Of a stretch of 64,000 nucleotides of DNA, positions 23,001 through 35,339 are shown in pieces; position 1 is the stretch's first letter, and every line of letters starts with the position of its first letter. Position numbers and translations under genes: made by a program. Origin of the DNA: Scleropages formosus (lineage: Eukaryota > Chordata > Actinopteri > Osteoglossiformes > Osteoglossidae); the NCBI RefSeq assembly GCF_900964775.1, contig NC_041812.1, positions 14,503,334 to 14,567,333 of the forward strand, written 5' to 3'. The notes beneath the pieces are model-generated. The model worked only from the letters and a program-made list of their open reading frames with translations, was not told where the DNA came from and did not search any database.

Positions 23001-25684
23001 TATTTTTGGATGCAAAAAAAACTAACAGGACACAGAAGTGATTGCTTCATTTGTTAAAATGTTTGCACGATCTGAAAACTTCTAGAATGAATTATATCGG
23101 CACCGCACATACCAGTCCTTTTACTCACAGTACCTGAGTTTGAGCCATGCAGTTTGGGCACTCTTGTAGTAGTGGTTGGAGATCCACAAACAAAAGACTG
23201 TGTTGAGGAAGAGGGTGACACCAGTGTGCCTTGAGGAGTGGTTATCACCAGTCCCACTAAAAAGAACGTAACATACAGAGAGACAGCAGGGTTTGAATCT
23301 AGCGTACAGTACATACACACTACTCATGAAGAACACACACATTACAGGCTGTACACAACAGAAACGTACATCAAAAATACACCAATTCATGTCTTTGTAA
23401 ATACAACACTAGATCACGCATGTTCTACCTCACATTCACACCCCCAGTACATATACGCTAATAAACACATAGTGTATACCAGCGATTTTATAACTTCTGA
23501 ATCATTTTTACCTGCACCTCTGCATCTAGTTTGAAGAGAACCATATAAACCAAAGATATCTCTAGATGTTTCTGCTGCCAAAAATTATTCTTTTAAAAAT
23601 TACCTTTGATCTCTGTCTGCTCCCTGCCAACATTAATCAGAAAAGACATTACAATCATTACGTGACACAAATACTGTACCTCAGTTTACAGAGGTGCTCA
23701 ATGTCTCACAATTTCACTAGCATGCTAGTTCAAACCCTTGATGAGATTGTGCTTCTTAGGACTATGGTTATTACAGTTAAAAAGTACTGCCTGATTTCCC
23801 CGTTTATATACACACATACACATACATACACACAAACACATATACATTTTGGGAATGTTTATCTTTGGCTCAATGGTGTCCTTTTTCACTGTGCTCTAAT
23901 AAATAGTTTGATTTTCTAATAGTTTAATATAGTCTGATTTAGTTTTTAGAAGTCTGATCTTGAAATAATGTGTTTCTGGAAGCGCTGTGGATATCGAAAT
24001 AATGGATACCAGAAGTCTATTTCCAGTTCTTTTAAATGGAGAAAAATAATAATGCATTCCCCACACATCCAAAAACCTCAAACCAATTTTCACAAATATC
24101 ACTAAGACACTGTAAAGCATGTTGACTCAATTTCACCACAATATAAAACACATTTAGTGCTCTTATTGCTTTCCTTTTAATTGATCAGTTCTCCACAAGA
24201 TAAGCAATAAAACAAGCAGAGATCCACTGAACATGTTGCGCTTATTGTGAACAATTTTCTAAAATTGTGCACTGCTGCACATACGTTCACGAAAAACTAC
24301 GAGCTCAGCTCCTCCGGTTAATTGCTCTGCTGTCGCTGCAGTCATTTAATTAAATAACATACCCAGACGCTCCAATGGAAATTCATACACTTCCCATAAT
24401 GTCCCACTCTCTTAAAGAAATACTCTAACATCTTTAACACACCAACAGACAGAGAGATCTGTAGCCAGGTCAAATACAGTACATTACTGCACTTCCGTTT
24501 CACTCATGCAATATGCAAATTTCGATTCATTTAGACACGCTACGGATAATAGTGACTTTGTTCTATAAATCAAAATCGAAAATTGGGTGCCAAAAGCCAA
24601 GAGCTGTTATACCGACATTTTGGATAAAGAGTTCATAAATTGAGGGATGCCTGTTATTAAAACCCCAACAAGCACACCCACAATAAACACCACTTACTCA
24701 TGCATAATAATACACACTCTACTATGTGACACACACCTACTCATACTAAATTTGTTCACATAAAGGACAGTCAGACAGTGGGGCATTGTATACCTGCTGT
24801 CATGATTCCAGTTGAGGGTACTGGCATTGCAGTAATGTTCTGAGATGTGTGGGGTGGGTGCAAGGGACCCCCGTCTGCCAATGGTATAGCTCCACCTCCT
24901 TCCTGCTTGAGTGCCAGCCCACTTGCTGTCTCTGCATCGATACTGACAGAGCTTGGCATGGTCAGCAGCGTAGTAGGGTAATGTGGGTAGGAGGCTGGGT
25001 TCTTCAATGGGGCCAGTTGCTCTTTGATCTTATTCGGGAACATGGCATTCTCAATCTATGGGAAGGGGAAAAAGCAAGGGGACAAAACGAAGGGGGAGAC
25101 AGTCATTTGTGACAGAGGGACAGGTATGAAAGTTAAACAGCAAATAGTGGATAATGGAGATCCAAGGAGAATAAATAATGAAATACAATATAATCTATAA
25201 TAAACAAACTGAAATAATTGTGACTGCATCGGTAAAGTTGTAACTCCACTAAAAGAGGATCTGACTCCTTATAAATCATCACCCAGAAGAAATTGTTCCT
25301 TACTGAAAAAATCATGCCCATTTAACTAAAATCACTGTACAGAATGATACATAGTCTGAAATTACCCTTTTTAAAAAACAAAAAAGCTGTACATGTTAGC
25401 TTCAGATACTGTTTTTCATGTGGTTATTCAACTTTTCCCAAGAAATCAAAGTTTAAGAATTAGAAGAAAGAGACATGTCCTGATAAAGTTAGGCATAATG
25501 TAGAGGGTTCCATCAATGTGCTTAAAGGTTCCACAAATGAAAGTACAAACATTTCCTAAACAGTGTTTCTCCAGTTTTTTGTACTTTTGACAGTGAATTC
25601 CAATAACAACAATATCCTCACCTGTCCTTGCACTGTAGGAACAGGAGACCAAAAGTATGAAGAGTTAAAATGGGAATCTTCCAT
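17088..25684 (-). CDS. znf384: Zinc finger protein 384 (CIZ/NMP4 type), ten coding exons
   Basis: Nuclear C2H2 DNA-binding regulator that in mammals binds A/T-rich elements of matrix and collagen genes. Coding exons, in order: 25684-25622, 25055-24794, 23256-23134, 22037-21874, 21773-21700, 21573-21349, 19693-19526, 18887-18809, 18127-17969, 17480-17088; they join in frame to 569 residues (human about 577). The N terminus MEDSHFNSSYFWSPVPTVQGQ and phrases MPVPSTGIMTA, GLVITTP, KRGRKKK and SYRCRMC match ZNF384. Eight fingers run from about residue 229 to 450, the sixth of the longer C-x4-C type; the spacing KHNPDP, a short poly-Gln and an end ICLTVSTSTI-like (LCLTVSTSTIEVEHL) follow. A second in-frame ATG lies one codon upstream (25,685-25,687), just after an ATTGTAG acceptor. 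Exon 19693-19526 duplicates most of exon 21573-21349. Diverges from gnb3. Which teleost paralogue (a, b or l) this is cannot be settled. Confidence 0.95.
18478..18572 (-). repeat. V-SINE core fragment in znf384 intron
   Basis: The phrases 'gtctttggattatgggag', 'aaacaggagcacccagagg' and 'aaacccatgcaaat' are the V-SINE/DANA core on the minus strand. Head and tail are missing. Confidence 0.55.
19526..19693 (-). CDS. znf384: znf384 duplicated two-finger exon (cassette)
   Basis: 168 bases, exactly 56 codons, encoding NHTEGKPHKCPHCSKSF to QQHNR. It differs from the last 55 residues of exon 21573-21349 at only five positions. Both exons end in the same codon phase (AG/GTAA donors), so including or skipping this one keeps frame. 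The last histidine of the preceding finger is supplied by whichever exon follows (HTRNH or HTRIH). Human ZNF384, from memory, has the same doubled unit and isoforms lacking it. Confidence 0.92.
24520..24657. repeat. Tigger/pogo-like element, one end only
   Basis: On the minus strand, CAGGCATCCCTCAATTTATG near 24,630-24,651 looks like a Tigger-type terminal repeat next to TA. No matching left end was found, so it is a fragment at best. Confidence 0.25.
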
Positions 25685-27814
25685 CATTCCTACAATTGAC
25701 AAGCACATTTCATTAAAACTGAGATGTTCACTTTCTATTGGCATAATGTTTCTCAAAACATGTGCTGAGCTCCACAGGATGTTTGTAATGTGCCACCCAG
25801 AAGGGGCTTTTGTGTCAGCCTTAAATCCTAAACATTTAGCACATACAACTGTTGGTTAAGCACAAACGAGACAGGGTCTATAGTCAGTGGGTTCAGCAAA
25901 AGCCATATATATATTCAACATATCTCTGGGTCAATTCAGGTTTGGCTTATATATGAGTGGGTCAAGCCTCATCCTGGTACAGGCTACATAACAGTCATTT
26001 AAATACAAGACAAGTGTGACTTGCACATCAGTTGTGATGTGGGTAAACTACAAGACAAGTGGGGCTTATGTGGTAAAGAGCTCAGCAACAGCAGGTGGCC
26101 CTTATACATATTTGGTTTGAATAAAAGGCTTAGAGGTAGAAGTGTCAGTGGCCTAAGCAGAAACCAGACTGACCTAAGATTCAGGGAGCCAAGTAGAAGC
26201 CAAGTAAGGCTTACATGAATGAATCAGAAGCAAGGAAGCCTTTACATAAGAGAAAGAAGCAGAAGCCATATGGTGTTTGCATAACAGCGTGAAAGAAAGA
26301 AGGCAGGTGCAGCTGTCCAAAAACAAGCCAGCTTATGTTTCAGTGGTCCAAATACAGATTTTGTGAGGCAAGCATATAGCGTCCAGATGAGTCCTTTGTG
26401 TTTGGCCAAGCAGCAGTAATGTAATGCAACATGCGATAAATACCCATTTCTTTCAATAATCCTATGTGCAAACACACATGCCATTGTACAGATTTCATTG
26501 AAAGCACTGATGATGTTTTTAATTTTTGTCTTATTAGGTAACTCCTAATAAAACAAAAATTAAGAAGAACGGAGCCGTTTAAATACTAACAACACATAAA
26601 CAAAAAGATGGTGAAACTGGTTTTATTAAAAATATTTAAAGGTGGTCCTAAGAGAAATATTCCCAAAGTGTGAAATACACTTAAAGATCCACTTTCCCCA
26701 CAATCTGGACATTACTGTAACAACTTTCTGAATGATGGTGTCATTCACCAAGAAAGATTAATAATCTTCATCTTCAAGAGAAGCTACTTTAAATACTTTC
26801 ACTGCGAATTTACTGCCAATGCTCTCCAAAAAGAACACTAGGAGAAACAACAGTAAAACAGAAGAATTTCAAAAAGGGGTATTTTTAAAAAAATCCAGGA
26901 CCATTTTCTTCCTTTCTGTTGGAGAGATAATTAAAAACAATAGACGTGTCAACAAAGAAACACACTTTCTTTTTAAATTCTCAAGGAAAAAATTTTAACT
27001 ACTCTGACTTCATTAGTATTTTGGGCATTTTATTCAATACCAATCTATCGTTTGGGTGTAATTTTGCTGCACTACCTAGGTATTGTTTTTTTTTGTTTCA
27101 GACATATACCCACGTCCTCTGCTACCACAACAGAATTCCCAGGAAGGGTGGACAGCCACTTGTACTTGGACCCCAGAGGTTCAAGTTTCTCTTTCTTTAT
27201 AGAGTGGGAGTGTTTTGTTTTCCTCTCTTGTGCTGCCAGCTGGCTTACTCTGTTGTTCATTTTATCTGTTTTAAACAAACTTGTTCGGCACTCTATGTCA
27301 CTGTGGTTAGAAAAGCAATTTAAAAAGATTAACCTAAATGAATAAACTGATTTCTGTATATAAAATACACTGGCTTCTCAGATTGCGAACACAACAGACC
27401 AGACGTCTTCCCGTTGCACTGTAAGTCCAAAGCCAGTTTTATCACTAAGACACATTCAATAAAAACATAATACATAAGTCCCATGACTTATTCACAGGTT
27501 ATGCTTTGTAAAATTGTCTTATATAGTACCAGTGAAAAGTCTGAGTATGCTTACTATAGACTTTTCCCAAGGAAAAAAGTTTCACACAAGTTTAAGTAGC
27601 CAACATGATTTTCCAGCTCTTGACTCTTTTCACCAGGTCATCCCTTACAAGTATTTCCCAAGTTTACTAAAACTTTTGCTTTGTAGCTATAAAAAATTAA
27701 AAATACATTTTAATATTTTAACATTGAGCTACATTAAAAAATAACACAAGTGGCTAAAAACAACTCCAATACACTCCCTATTATTACTGACCAATTCATA
27801 TCATGTAAAAATAT

Positions 27815-27990
27815 ACAACTGTTCATTTGGAGTCACCATTTCATAAAAACATATCTTTGGACTGTTGGAGGAAACACGTCAAGATGGGGAGAACATGCAG
27901 ACTCCACAGGCTGAGCAGGGATTGTACCTATGCCCAAATGTACCGCCCAGGGATTGTGACGCACCAGTGCTACTCTTTGCAAAACCATGC
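27815..27990 (-). repeat. V-SINE/DANA-like SINE
   Basis: Minus-strand V-SINE core: 'atctttggactgttggagg', 'aaacacgtcaagatgggg', 'agaacatgcagactccacag', 'gctgagcagggattg'. Several bases differ from the usual phrases. Confidence 0.65.
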
Positions 27991-29554
27991 CATGCTACAG
28001 ACACCAGCAGTAAACACTGCAGTGAGCTGAATTTAGGCAGTTCCATACTGTTCTCTTCGGGTGTGTTTTACAGACACTTTTTAGACGGCTGCATAAACTA
28101 AGGTAACATTAATAAAGCAGAAAAGATGTGAAGTTGCTCACCAACTTACAAACTTAAATGGGACCCAGAGCTAGTCTGTTACTCGAAAAGTTTAAGTCAG
28201 ATGTGCTGAGCTGGCAAGGGGCTCTTTGTCAATGCTTAAATGCAGTTACATGTGTAACGTATGTAGGCAAAAATGATGGTACTGGAGAAAGTGACTGTAC
28301 TTCACAAACTGCATATCTATCTGTATCCCTCTGGCGTTTGATGAAATGCACTCTTAATTCTTAGTTGTGTGTCGCTTTGGAAAAAAGAATCTGCTGATCA
28401 AATGAAATTAAAGCAGTGACAATGACACTGATGGTAAAGACAGTCCTCTGATCAGCCAGGATGGCCTGTTCATGTGCAGAGGTAAACAAGAACATAGAAT
28501 GCTTTGAGTTTCATGGCAGTATTTACAACTCCATGTAAATGAATCCCAATAAAGAACCCTGGTGTAGAGCTACTTCAGGGCTTCGCCTGCCTCCCTTTCA
28601 TCCTTTCTTTTGCACCACACCTCACACAAAATTCATTAATACCCAATCCAGGCATAATAACAAAATAAAAGAATAAGAAAAATTTTACAAATACTTTAAG
28701 TTGTATGCTATTTATGTTGAAGCGTAGATGACACCTAGGCATCAATTCAAAGGCAGAGGTATTCCATGGAGGTGGAGGATGACGGAAAGGTTGCTCTTCA
28801 CTGAAGCACCCAAAACTAGTAGATGTAGAAGAAACAGGATCATCTGTAGGTTGTTTTCCTTCAGTTTTACTTCTTTTCTGACATATCTACCGTTTGGAAA
28901 AACTAAGAAAGTCTTTGAACGGCTTACATTTTCTTTGTAAATTACTTTATGGCACATAAAGGACTCATCGATTGCTTCTGACCCTTCAGTAAACAATAAT
29001 CAGTATGAGGGTCTTGTGATACAAAACAAGCTAAAGCATTTTTTGTCCATTGGAAACCTTCCACTGAAGGACAGCACTTACTGTTTGTAATCACCATCTG
29101 TGGTGGCATTAGGTGAAGTTTTGGCTTGAACTGGTATGCTAACCCACATACTCGGGAAAAATTAATATTACCTTCTTTTGGGGGAAAAAAAATACCAGGG
29201 AAAAGTTTGAAAGCTGGCAAGCAACTATATGTTCAAAAATTCATAACTCAACCTTTTGTAACATGAGAAGTTCCAAGTGGAGAAACCAAGCTGTTTAAAA
29301 ATGCAGGGAATATCTATAATTTTTATCAAAATGATCAACAATCCAAAAAACACACAACACAGGATATATGTCACATAAAGAACAAAGTATTTTTATTGGC
29401 TTTTCACTCAGAAATCAGTATCCTAAGCATCATATCTGGTCCAATCTTTCTCACCCATGACACCACTCAACAGCTATCCTCTGAAATGAAGTTTTGCTGG
29501 TAAATTAATAAAAGCATGAGAAACTCAATTATTCTACTTCTGAGAAGTGCTTAC

Positions 29555-29662
29555 CCTTAATTGCTCCAGTACCAATTACCCTGATGTATAAACGTAAACT
29601 ATAGCAAGCTTAGCACCGTTAGTCGCTTTGGAGAAAAACGTCAGCTAAATGTAAATGTAAAA
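29555..29662 (+). repeat. SINE-B 3' half
   Basis: Contains 'cttacccttaattgctccag' and ends with 'cgctttggagaaaaacgtca' and 'gctaaatgtaaatgtaa'. A second isolated copy of the same 3' end follows at 29,825-29,880. Confidence 0.65.
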
Positions 29663-30329
29663 ATAACCCCAACAATTCAGAAACAACGTGAGTGAAAGCA
29701 TTATACAGTATTTATGTCTTGGTGGTGACCGGAAGTGTTACTGTTGTCCTGCTTCCTCCAATGTTTATTTCTTACTATCTCTTACTTCTAAAAATCATAC
29801 ATGTGAAAAATCTATTTTATGAAACGTACATCACTTTGGAGAAAAACGTCTGCTAAACTAATAAATGTAAATGTAAAACGATGTACTTAATTTGAAAGCC
29901 AAGTGATTTCTGAGTGTGGCACCATACACCAAAAGTCAACGTGTTCATACTCATTTTTGCCTCTTTATCCAGTGACCTAATGTGTGATTACCCAGTGCTA
30001 GATTTAGTTTGTGCATTCATAAACATTTCTGAGAAGTTAAAATGGAAAAAAAAAAAAACAGCAGAAGATTTTTTCCAGTATCTTAAAATTAAGATAAGCA
30101 CTGTGAAGTTCAATCTCGAAAGAAAGAACTTGGGCCTTTCCAACACACACTTCTATAAATACCTGCAGCTATGACACTTTATTGCAGCCCCAGAAAAGGA
30201 GAATAGACTATGGACAGAATTACGTAAAGTCAAGTAACAGCTAATTATACCAACCAACTCTACGGGCACAATCTCTGGATGACATTTTATCAAGTGCTGG
30301 TAAAGGCTCCTAGAAATCATTGAGGGACG

Positions 30330-30960
30330 CTTGCGAACGGAACCTCGACTTGTCTTCGGGTGATTACGAATGGTCATCTACATATACTAAAGTCCCTCCA
30401 CTTTTCACCGCCCTTTGCATCCCGGAACAAAACTTCAAGTTCATTCACAGAATCCATCTCACTCTATTTTCCCTTCACAGGATATTTCCAGGGACATCTC
30501 AGATGTATTTTAAAACGCAAAGTCTCTCCAGACACTTATATACATTTATTCTGGGAATGTGATAAGATACAAGCCTGCTGGAACGGGGTTCACAGAACCA
30601 TTCTAAAAACCCTTGACAAAAAGTGTAATTTGTCTCCATCTATTTTCTTGTTAGAAAACAACACAAATTATTTTGATTATGTTATGATATATAGGGTGGC
30701 TACTCTACTTGGAAAGGAAATGTATTTCAGTGTTGTGGTCTGCACCATAACTTTGCTCTGTAAACACGTAAATGTCAGAAGTGTTTAATTTTCTCCTACT
30801 GGAAAAACTGACATCTGTGCATGACAACTCTTATGAATTCTGTAAATGTTCCAACACATTTCTGGAAGTTATTAGAAAGTGCTACATGATGATCACACCT
30901 GACATACATACTGTAACCTTTTGTCGTTGATCTCTCACTCTATGTAATCCTTCCATCTAT
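30330..30960 (+). mobile_element. L1-like LINE, end of ORF2
   Basis: A frame at 30,390-30,785 includes DTYIHLFWECDKIQACW, the layout of the cysteine-histidine C-terminal region of fish L1-type ORF2 (HLFW-C-IQ-W). Just upstream, FKFIHRIHLT in another frame fits the region preceding it, so at least one frameshift separates them. The A-rich text ending near 31,030 fits a LINE 3' tail. Endonuclease and reverse transcriptase are absent; it is a 5'-truncated, dead copy within the znf384 5' intron. Confidence 0.55.
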
Positions 30961-31683
30961 CATCTCTATGTAGTTATGACCCTGTACACAAAGTCAAAAA
31001 ACACTAACAATGAAAAATAAAGGAAAATTAAAAGTGCCATAAGGTTCAACTCACAGTGCAAAAAACAATTTAATAACAGCTGTTAAGCCAAGTGTGTAGC
31101 GTTTTAAAATCACATACAGAGAGGAAAGCACAGAGTAAAGGCTAAACATGCAGTCACAGCCCTCTTCTCTTCGTCCCTCAACCCGCGTAACGTATTAAAA
31201 TTTTACTTGGTAAATACGTTATTTCAAGTGCAAGGCTTGCCCGAAGCGAGGAAGAATGAAGGCTGAGACGTGTTCGTGTGCCCTGTGTCACTAGCTAGTA
31301 GCTATCAAAGCTTAATTTTCGTTGTGAACTGATTACTGAGTGTCGGCCCTTCGGCTTCGCAGTACCGTGAAGTACCCATTGTTACATTTGCTATCATATC
31401 TGCTGAACTCGCTAGCCTGCATTCTAGCTCTGCTCGACTACTAGTCAAAACATGTTTCAAAAGAATAGTCAGCAATATCTTCGATCCATTCCGATAGCGG
31501 TCTCTGTAAATACAGGACAAACGTAGAGGAAAAAATGGCAAAAAGAAAAAAAGGGACAACCACACAGCACAGTAACTTCCGCCAGTCGAGACAGAGCAGA
31601 CAATCTCTGCTTTATGAGCCATAATGCGCAGTTCAGTGGTAAACTAAAGATAATTACTCTTCATGGAAATATCTTTACTTACC

Positions 31684-31960
31684 GGCTTTCCCTCGGGTCA
31701 GAACAGTTCGGAAACTCCGTCCAAACTCGCCAAAACCCACAATTTTAATCAGTTCTCTTTCCTTCCAAAATATTTTCTTTTTTTCCCTTCTCTCGAGGAG
31801 ATGCCCGACTCGTTCCCCGCACTTCCGGCGAACAACGTTGACACACAAAAGAGGCCTGAGTACTTCCTGTGAGTGGTCCCGAGCCGAGCAGTGTCAGGAA
31901 GCGTCGCCTTAGACATGACGCGGAAGATTTGTTTCTATTCTCTGGGCTTTTTGCTCGCAA
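31684..31960 (-). promoter_or_regulatory. Candidate znf384 promoter and non-coding first exon
   Basis: On the minus strand the strong donor GCCG/GTAAGT ends an exon at 31,683-31,684, and the sequence to about 31,960 is CpG-rich relative to its surroundings (CTTCCGGCGAACAACG and similar). A CCGGAAGT on the minus strand (31,824-31,831) fits an ETS site of the kind common in housekeeping promoters. Inferred from position and donor; the start site is not visible. Confidence 0.5.
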
Positions 31961-32175
31961 TGCAACGCAGAAGTTGACTTCTCATTCATGATCATAAGTG
32001 CTTTTTTTATAAACTGTATATCCGCGCTAGTATTCTTGCGCGTGTAGCTTCCGTTCTTAACACCAGTAGTACAGTTACAATATGATAATGTATATAAATC
32101 TCACGTATATATCGCGCAAAGTCAAACTAAGGTGGAGGATTTTTTTGGTCTCAGCCTGGTTAAGAAGATGATTCA

Positions 32176-32214
32176 TTATTATTATTATTATTATTGTTGT
32201 TGTTGTTGTTGTTG
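32176..32214. repeat. (ATT)n/(GTT)n microsatellite
   Basis: Tandem ATT units run into GTT units immediately beside the LTR end at 32,213; ATTATTATTG also lies on the far side (32,515-32,524), so the LTR probably landed in an ATT microsatellite. Confidence 0.8.
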
Positions 32215-32514
32215 TGGCACGCGGCGCTCTGGGTTTGGATGGGGCAAAGAAAGACGCAGAGGCAGCACTCATTCTGAACGTTTATTAGAACACCGCCACA
32301 CAAGGAAAAAAATTCTCTCGGTACGAGGACCCCGTTTCCGCAAGGATCTGCACCCCAAACCAGCCTTCCCAGCCTGCTTTGCGACCCCAGCCTTTCTCTT
32401 CTTTCTCCCCCTGGCAGACGTAATCACCCCGTTGTATTCCCCGTACGTCACCCAAATCCAACCAATCACAATAAACACATTGCCCGCTCAAGCACAGTAA
32501 CGCCGGTCGTTACA
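32213..32514 (-). mobile_element. Probable solo LTR (Ty3/gypsy-like) fossil
   Basis: Read on the minus strand, about 300 bases begin TGTAACGACCGG and end GCGTGCCACA, with AATAAA about 75 bases before the end, as in an LTR U3-R-U5. No internal region lies on either side, suggesting a solo LTR left by recombination. The target duplication cannot be resolved because both flanks are ATT repeats. Its GC-rich text and intact ends suggest it is not very old. Family is inferred from layout only. Confidence 0.5.
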
Positions 32515-32799
32515 TTATTATTGATAATAAATGAAATAACAGTAAAACGTCTTTGTAGTGTTTTGCCTATTTTAGATACGATCTTCAGGAATGGGTTTTT
32601 TTTTTTCACAATATACTTTCTAATCTTTCATGACGTTGCTTCTGAACTCTCAAGACATTGCTTTCTTTCTAAACTAGTGTTCATTTTTAATAGGATTTTA
32701 CATATTCTCTTACACTGTTTAATTTTATAGGAAACTTAGTACCCAAAACACTAGTATATAACTATACCAGTATATAAAACATAACAAGAGTTGGTTATG

Positions 32800-32965
32800 G
32801 GGGGGGGGCTAGGGTTCGAGGCCTGTTTTGCGGTGCCTTGCGACGGACTGGCATCCCGTCCTGGGTGTGTCCCCTCCTACCCTCTGCCTTGTGCCCTGTG
32901 TTGCTGGGTTAAGCTCCGGTTCGCCACGACCCCACTCAGGACAAGCAGTTGCAGATGATAGATGG
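32800..32965 (+). repeat. SINE-A copy 6, 5'-truncated
   Basis: Starts at a poly-G run followed by the B box (AGGGTTCGAGGCC) and continues to GGACAAGCAGTTGCAG, ending in (GATA)-like tail sequence instead of (TG)n. Confidence 0.8.
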
Positions 32966-33194
32966 AAGAATTGGTTGTGGTTTGTCGCCAAGCACAAAAT
33001 CCCACAAAACTAACAATATAGAAGACGACCACAATGTAGAATCAGTAATTTACATGTCAGCAATAATGTAAACAGCTACTAACTCCCTACAATTCAGTAC
33101 AATTACACTGCTAATTTCCACCCACTCTTGTGCACTAGGCAAATATGTAAGCAGTACATCAGTTTTTACACTGTTCTACAATATAATATAAAGT

Positions 33195-33700
33195 GTCCTA
33201 TCTTACATTACATTATATTTATTCATTTAGCAGACATTTTTATTCAAAGCAATGTACATCTCACAGAAATGTACAGTGAGTGAATTACATCAACAGAAAG
33301 AGACTTAGATGCCAATGCGTGATTCTAAAGCACAGTTACTTTGTTACTTTCCACCATTTGAACCAATGTACATCACATGAGTAGCTGCATAAAGGTTTAT
33401 CTGTAATTCAACAGTTATAATCACAAAGTTAGTGAGCGTACACAATTTCAAATTAACATGCACTTAAGAGATCATGGGAGAATTGAATGCGGAAGAGGTG
33501 AGTTTTTAGAACCTTCTTAAATGTAGATAGAGATTCAGCAGTTCTGAGTGAGAAGGGGAGGTCATTCCACCACATTGGAGTCAGAACCTAAAACCCCATG
33601 TGCTTTTGATTTTGGACCTTTTGTCCGTGGGACCACCAAGCGGGCAGGGGAGGAGGAGCGTAGCAGTGTGGCTGGGGTGTAGTGATTCACATTCACAATA
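33195..33700. repeat. Old fish interspersed repeat
   Basis: Opens with the reverse SINE-B-like end 'tttagcagacatttttattcaaagc'-type text (in pieces) and continues with 'gagattcagcagttctgag', 'gaggtcattccaccac' and 'gaggaggagcgtagcagtg', phrases I remember from a common teleost repeat. I cannot assign its class. Confidence 0.4.
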
Positions 33701-35330
33701 AGTAAAACGTATGTCACATTGCTTTTCAGAGCTGCAGTGGTTATAGGCCATCCAGTTTTAAACGTCTTGGGAGAACGTTTCTTCCTACTTTTACCAAAAT
33801 TCACACTGAGTCCTCTCTGCAAAGTTCTGGCATCCTCCTGACATATCAATCTGACCATCAGGACTGTCTGTAAAAGACATTAGCGGAATAATCACACTGT
33901 CAGCTACATTGTCTTACCTTCATTATAGAGTTCTTAACATATGCTACTCTTGTGAACTGCCTTGTATAATTATGATATAATATTGGATGGAAATTAATAG
34001 AACTCTTAGTATCTAAAGTTTCATAATATCGCCAATGTTTAGAAAAACAATAAAAACCCTTTTATTTAACCTCCAGTTTGTGTGCACATCCAAAGCCTGG
34101 ATATACTGAATAAATATATTTCTAAAGGTCAAAACCAAGTATTTATTTTTTCTGTAAGAATCATATCACATGATAAATCAGCTACACAATGGTGATTCAA
34201 AAAATTGTACACACTCACTAAGTCACTGTACACTTTGCACACTCACTAGCTGTCTCAAACATATACATTCCAAGCTAAGTCTGTAAACAAACATTTCTCT
34301 CTGCCTCGACCACTGACTGACTACCATCAAGGTATAGCACAAAAGGAAGCTTAATTGATGGTTCCATGGAGAATCTCATTCATTGTGATCTACATAACCT
34401 GTTTGAGTTTTCTTTTCCCATTCTTCCAAGCTCCCTATTCCTCCTGCCAATTGCTCCTTTTTCCTTTTCCTAGTGTCATCCTTTGTCTCAGCCCTTAGTC
34501 AAGTTTCTGTCCGGCTTTTGTTCTGTACACACGTTGTTGCTTTGCGTTTGTTCCTTTAGCAGATGCGTTCCTCCAAAGTGACTTTTTCTACTGCAAATAC
34601 ATTCTGCACTTGAGTTCAGCACAAACCCTATCCTGTGTGATGATTAGTACAAATCTGCAATTGAAAGGAATAAAATGAAGCACCGTAGTCAATATTTCTG
34701 TGAGACAGTAACACTAATAGACTATGTTACCTACTTAACTGTTCTTAGCTTTTCTGCAGTTGGGCCAACTGAGGATGTACTGTAATTAGCATTTGGAGGA
34801 TGGGGCAAAGAACTAATTTATTTAGTTGTGCTTATATTTTATGAACAACTGAATCAAGTAAATGAAACATATTTTCTAGACCGAACACAGCAAATGTTTT
34901 TCAGAGGACTGAAAAAGAATATTATACAAATCTTCATGTGCAAGAATTTATCTGTCCATTATTAAGCCATTTTTGCTGGAGGAGTTTCTGTTTTTCAGTA
35001 AATAAGTAAATTGTAAAGTGATTTTTTTTCAGGTAAAATTAATGCATAGAAGAATTCTTTTAGACCAAGCTTCCAGAGTTCATTGAGAGACTGCCATTCT
35101 GGTCATGAGACTATCTAAGGAATTTCTTTATTCACACCTTAAATCCAAACAGTAACAGATTTGTGAACTCTTATATAAACAAGTGGACAGCACAGTAGTC
35201 TTTCTTCTTAGGTGTGTCTCCTTATTGAATCAAGCTTGGGAGAGACTTATGGAATTGCAAGCTCCACCAACTGAGCATTTTTCTGTCCTTGCCCTATCAA
35301 CCCCATCTCCATACACTCCAGTTTCCTGCT
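33700..35330. other. znf384-gnb3 spacer
   Basis: AT-rich, with one short reverse SINE-B end at about 34,550-34,600 ('tttagcagatgcg ... ccaaagtgac'). Nothing else recognised. Confidence 0.35.
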
Positions 35331-35339
35331 CTTTTCCTC

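Larger units (their letters stand above)
25690..31683. other. znf384 5' intron(s): contents
   Basis: About 6 kb between the ATG exon and the inferred first exon. It holds a V-SINE copy (27,815-27,990), SINE-B ends (29,555-29,662; 29,825-29,880; weak one at 28,340-28,410) and an L1-like LINE piece (about 30,330-30,960). The stretch 25,860-27,800 shows nothing I can name. Any further non-coding exon could not be recognised. Confidence 0.4.

Noticed and set aside
32075-32272. Minus-strand frame with runs of Thr and Ile
   Set aside because: It reads out of the LTR end into the ATT/GTT microsatellite; not a protein.
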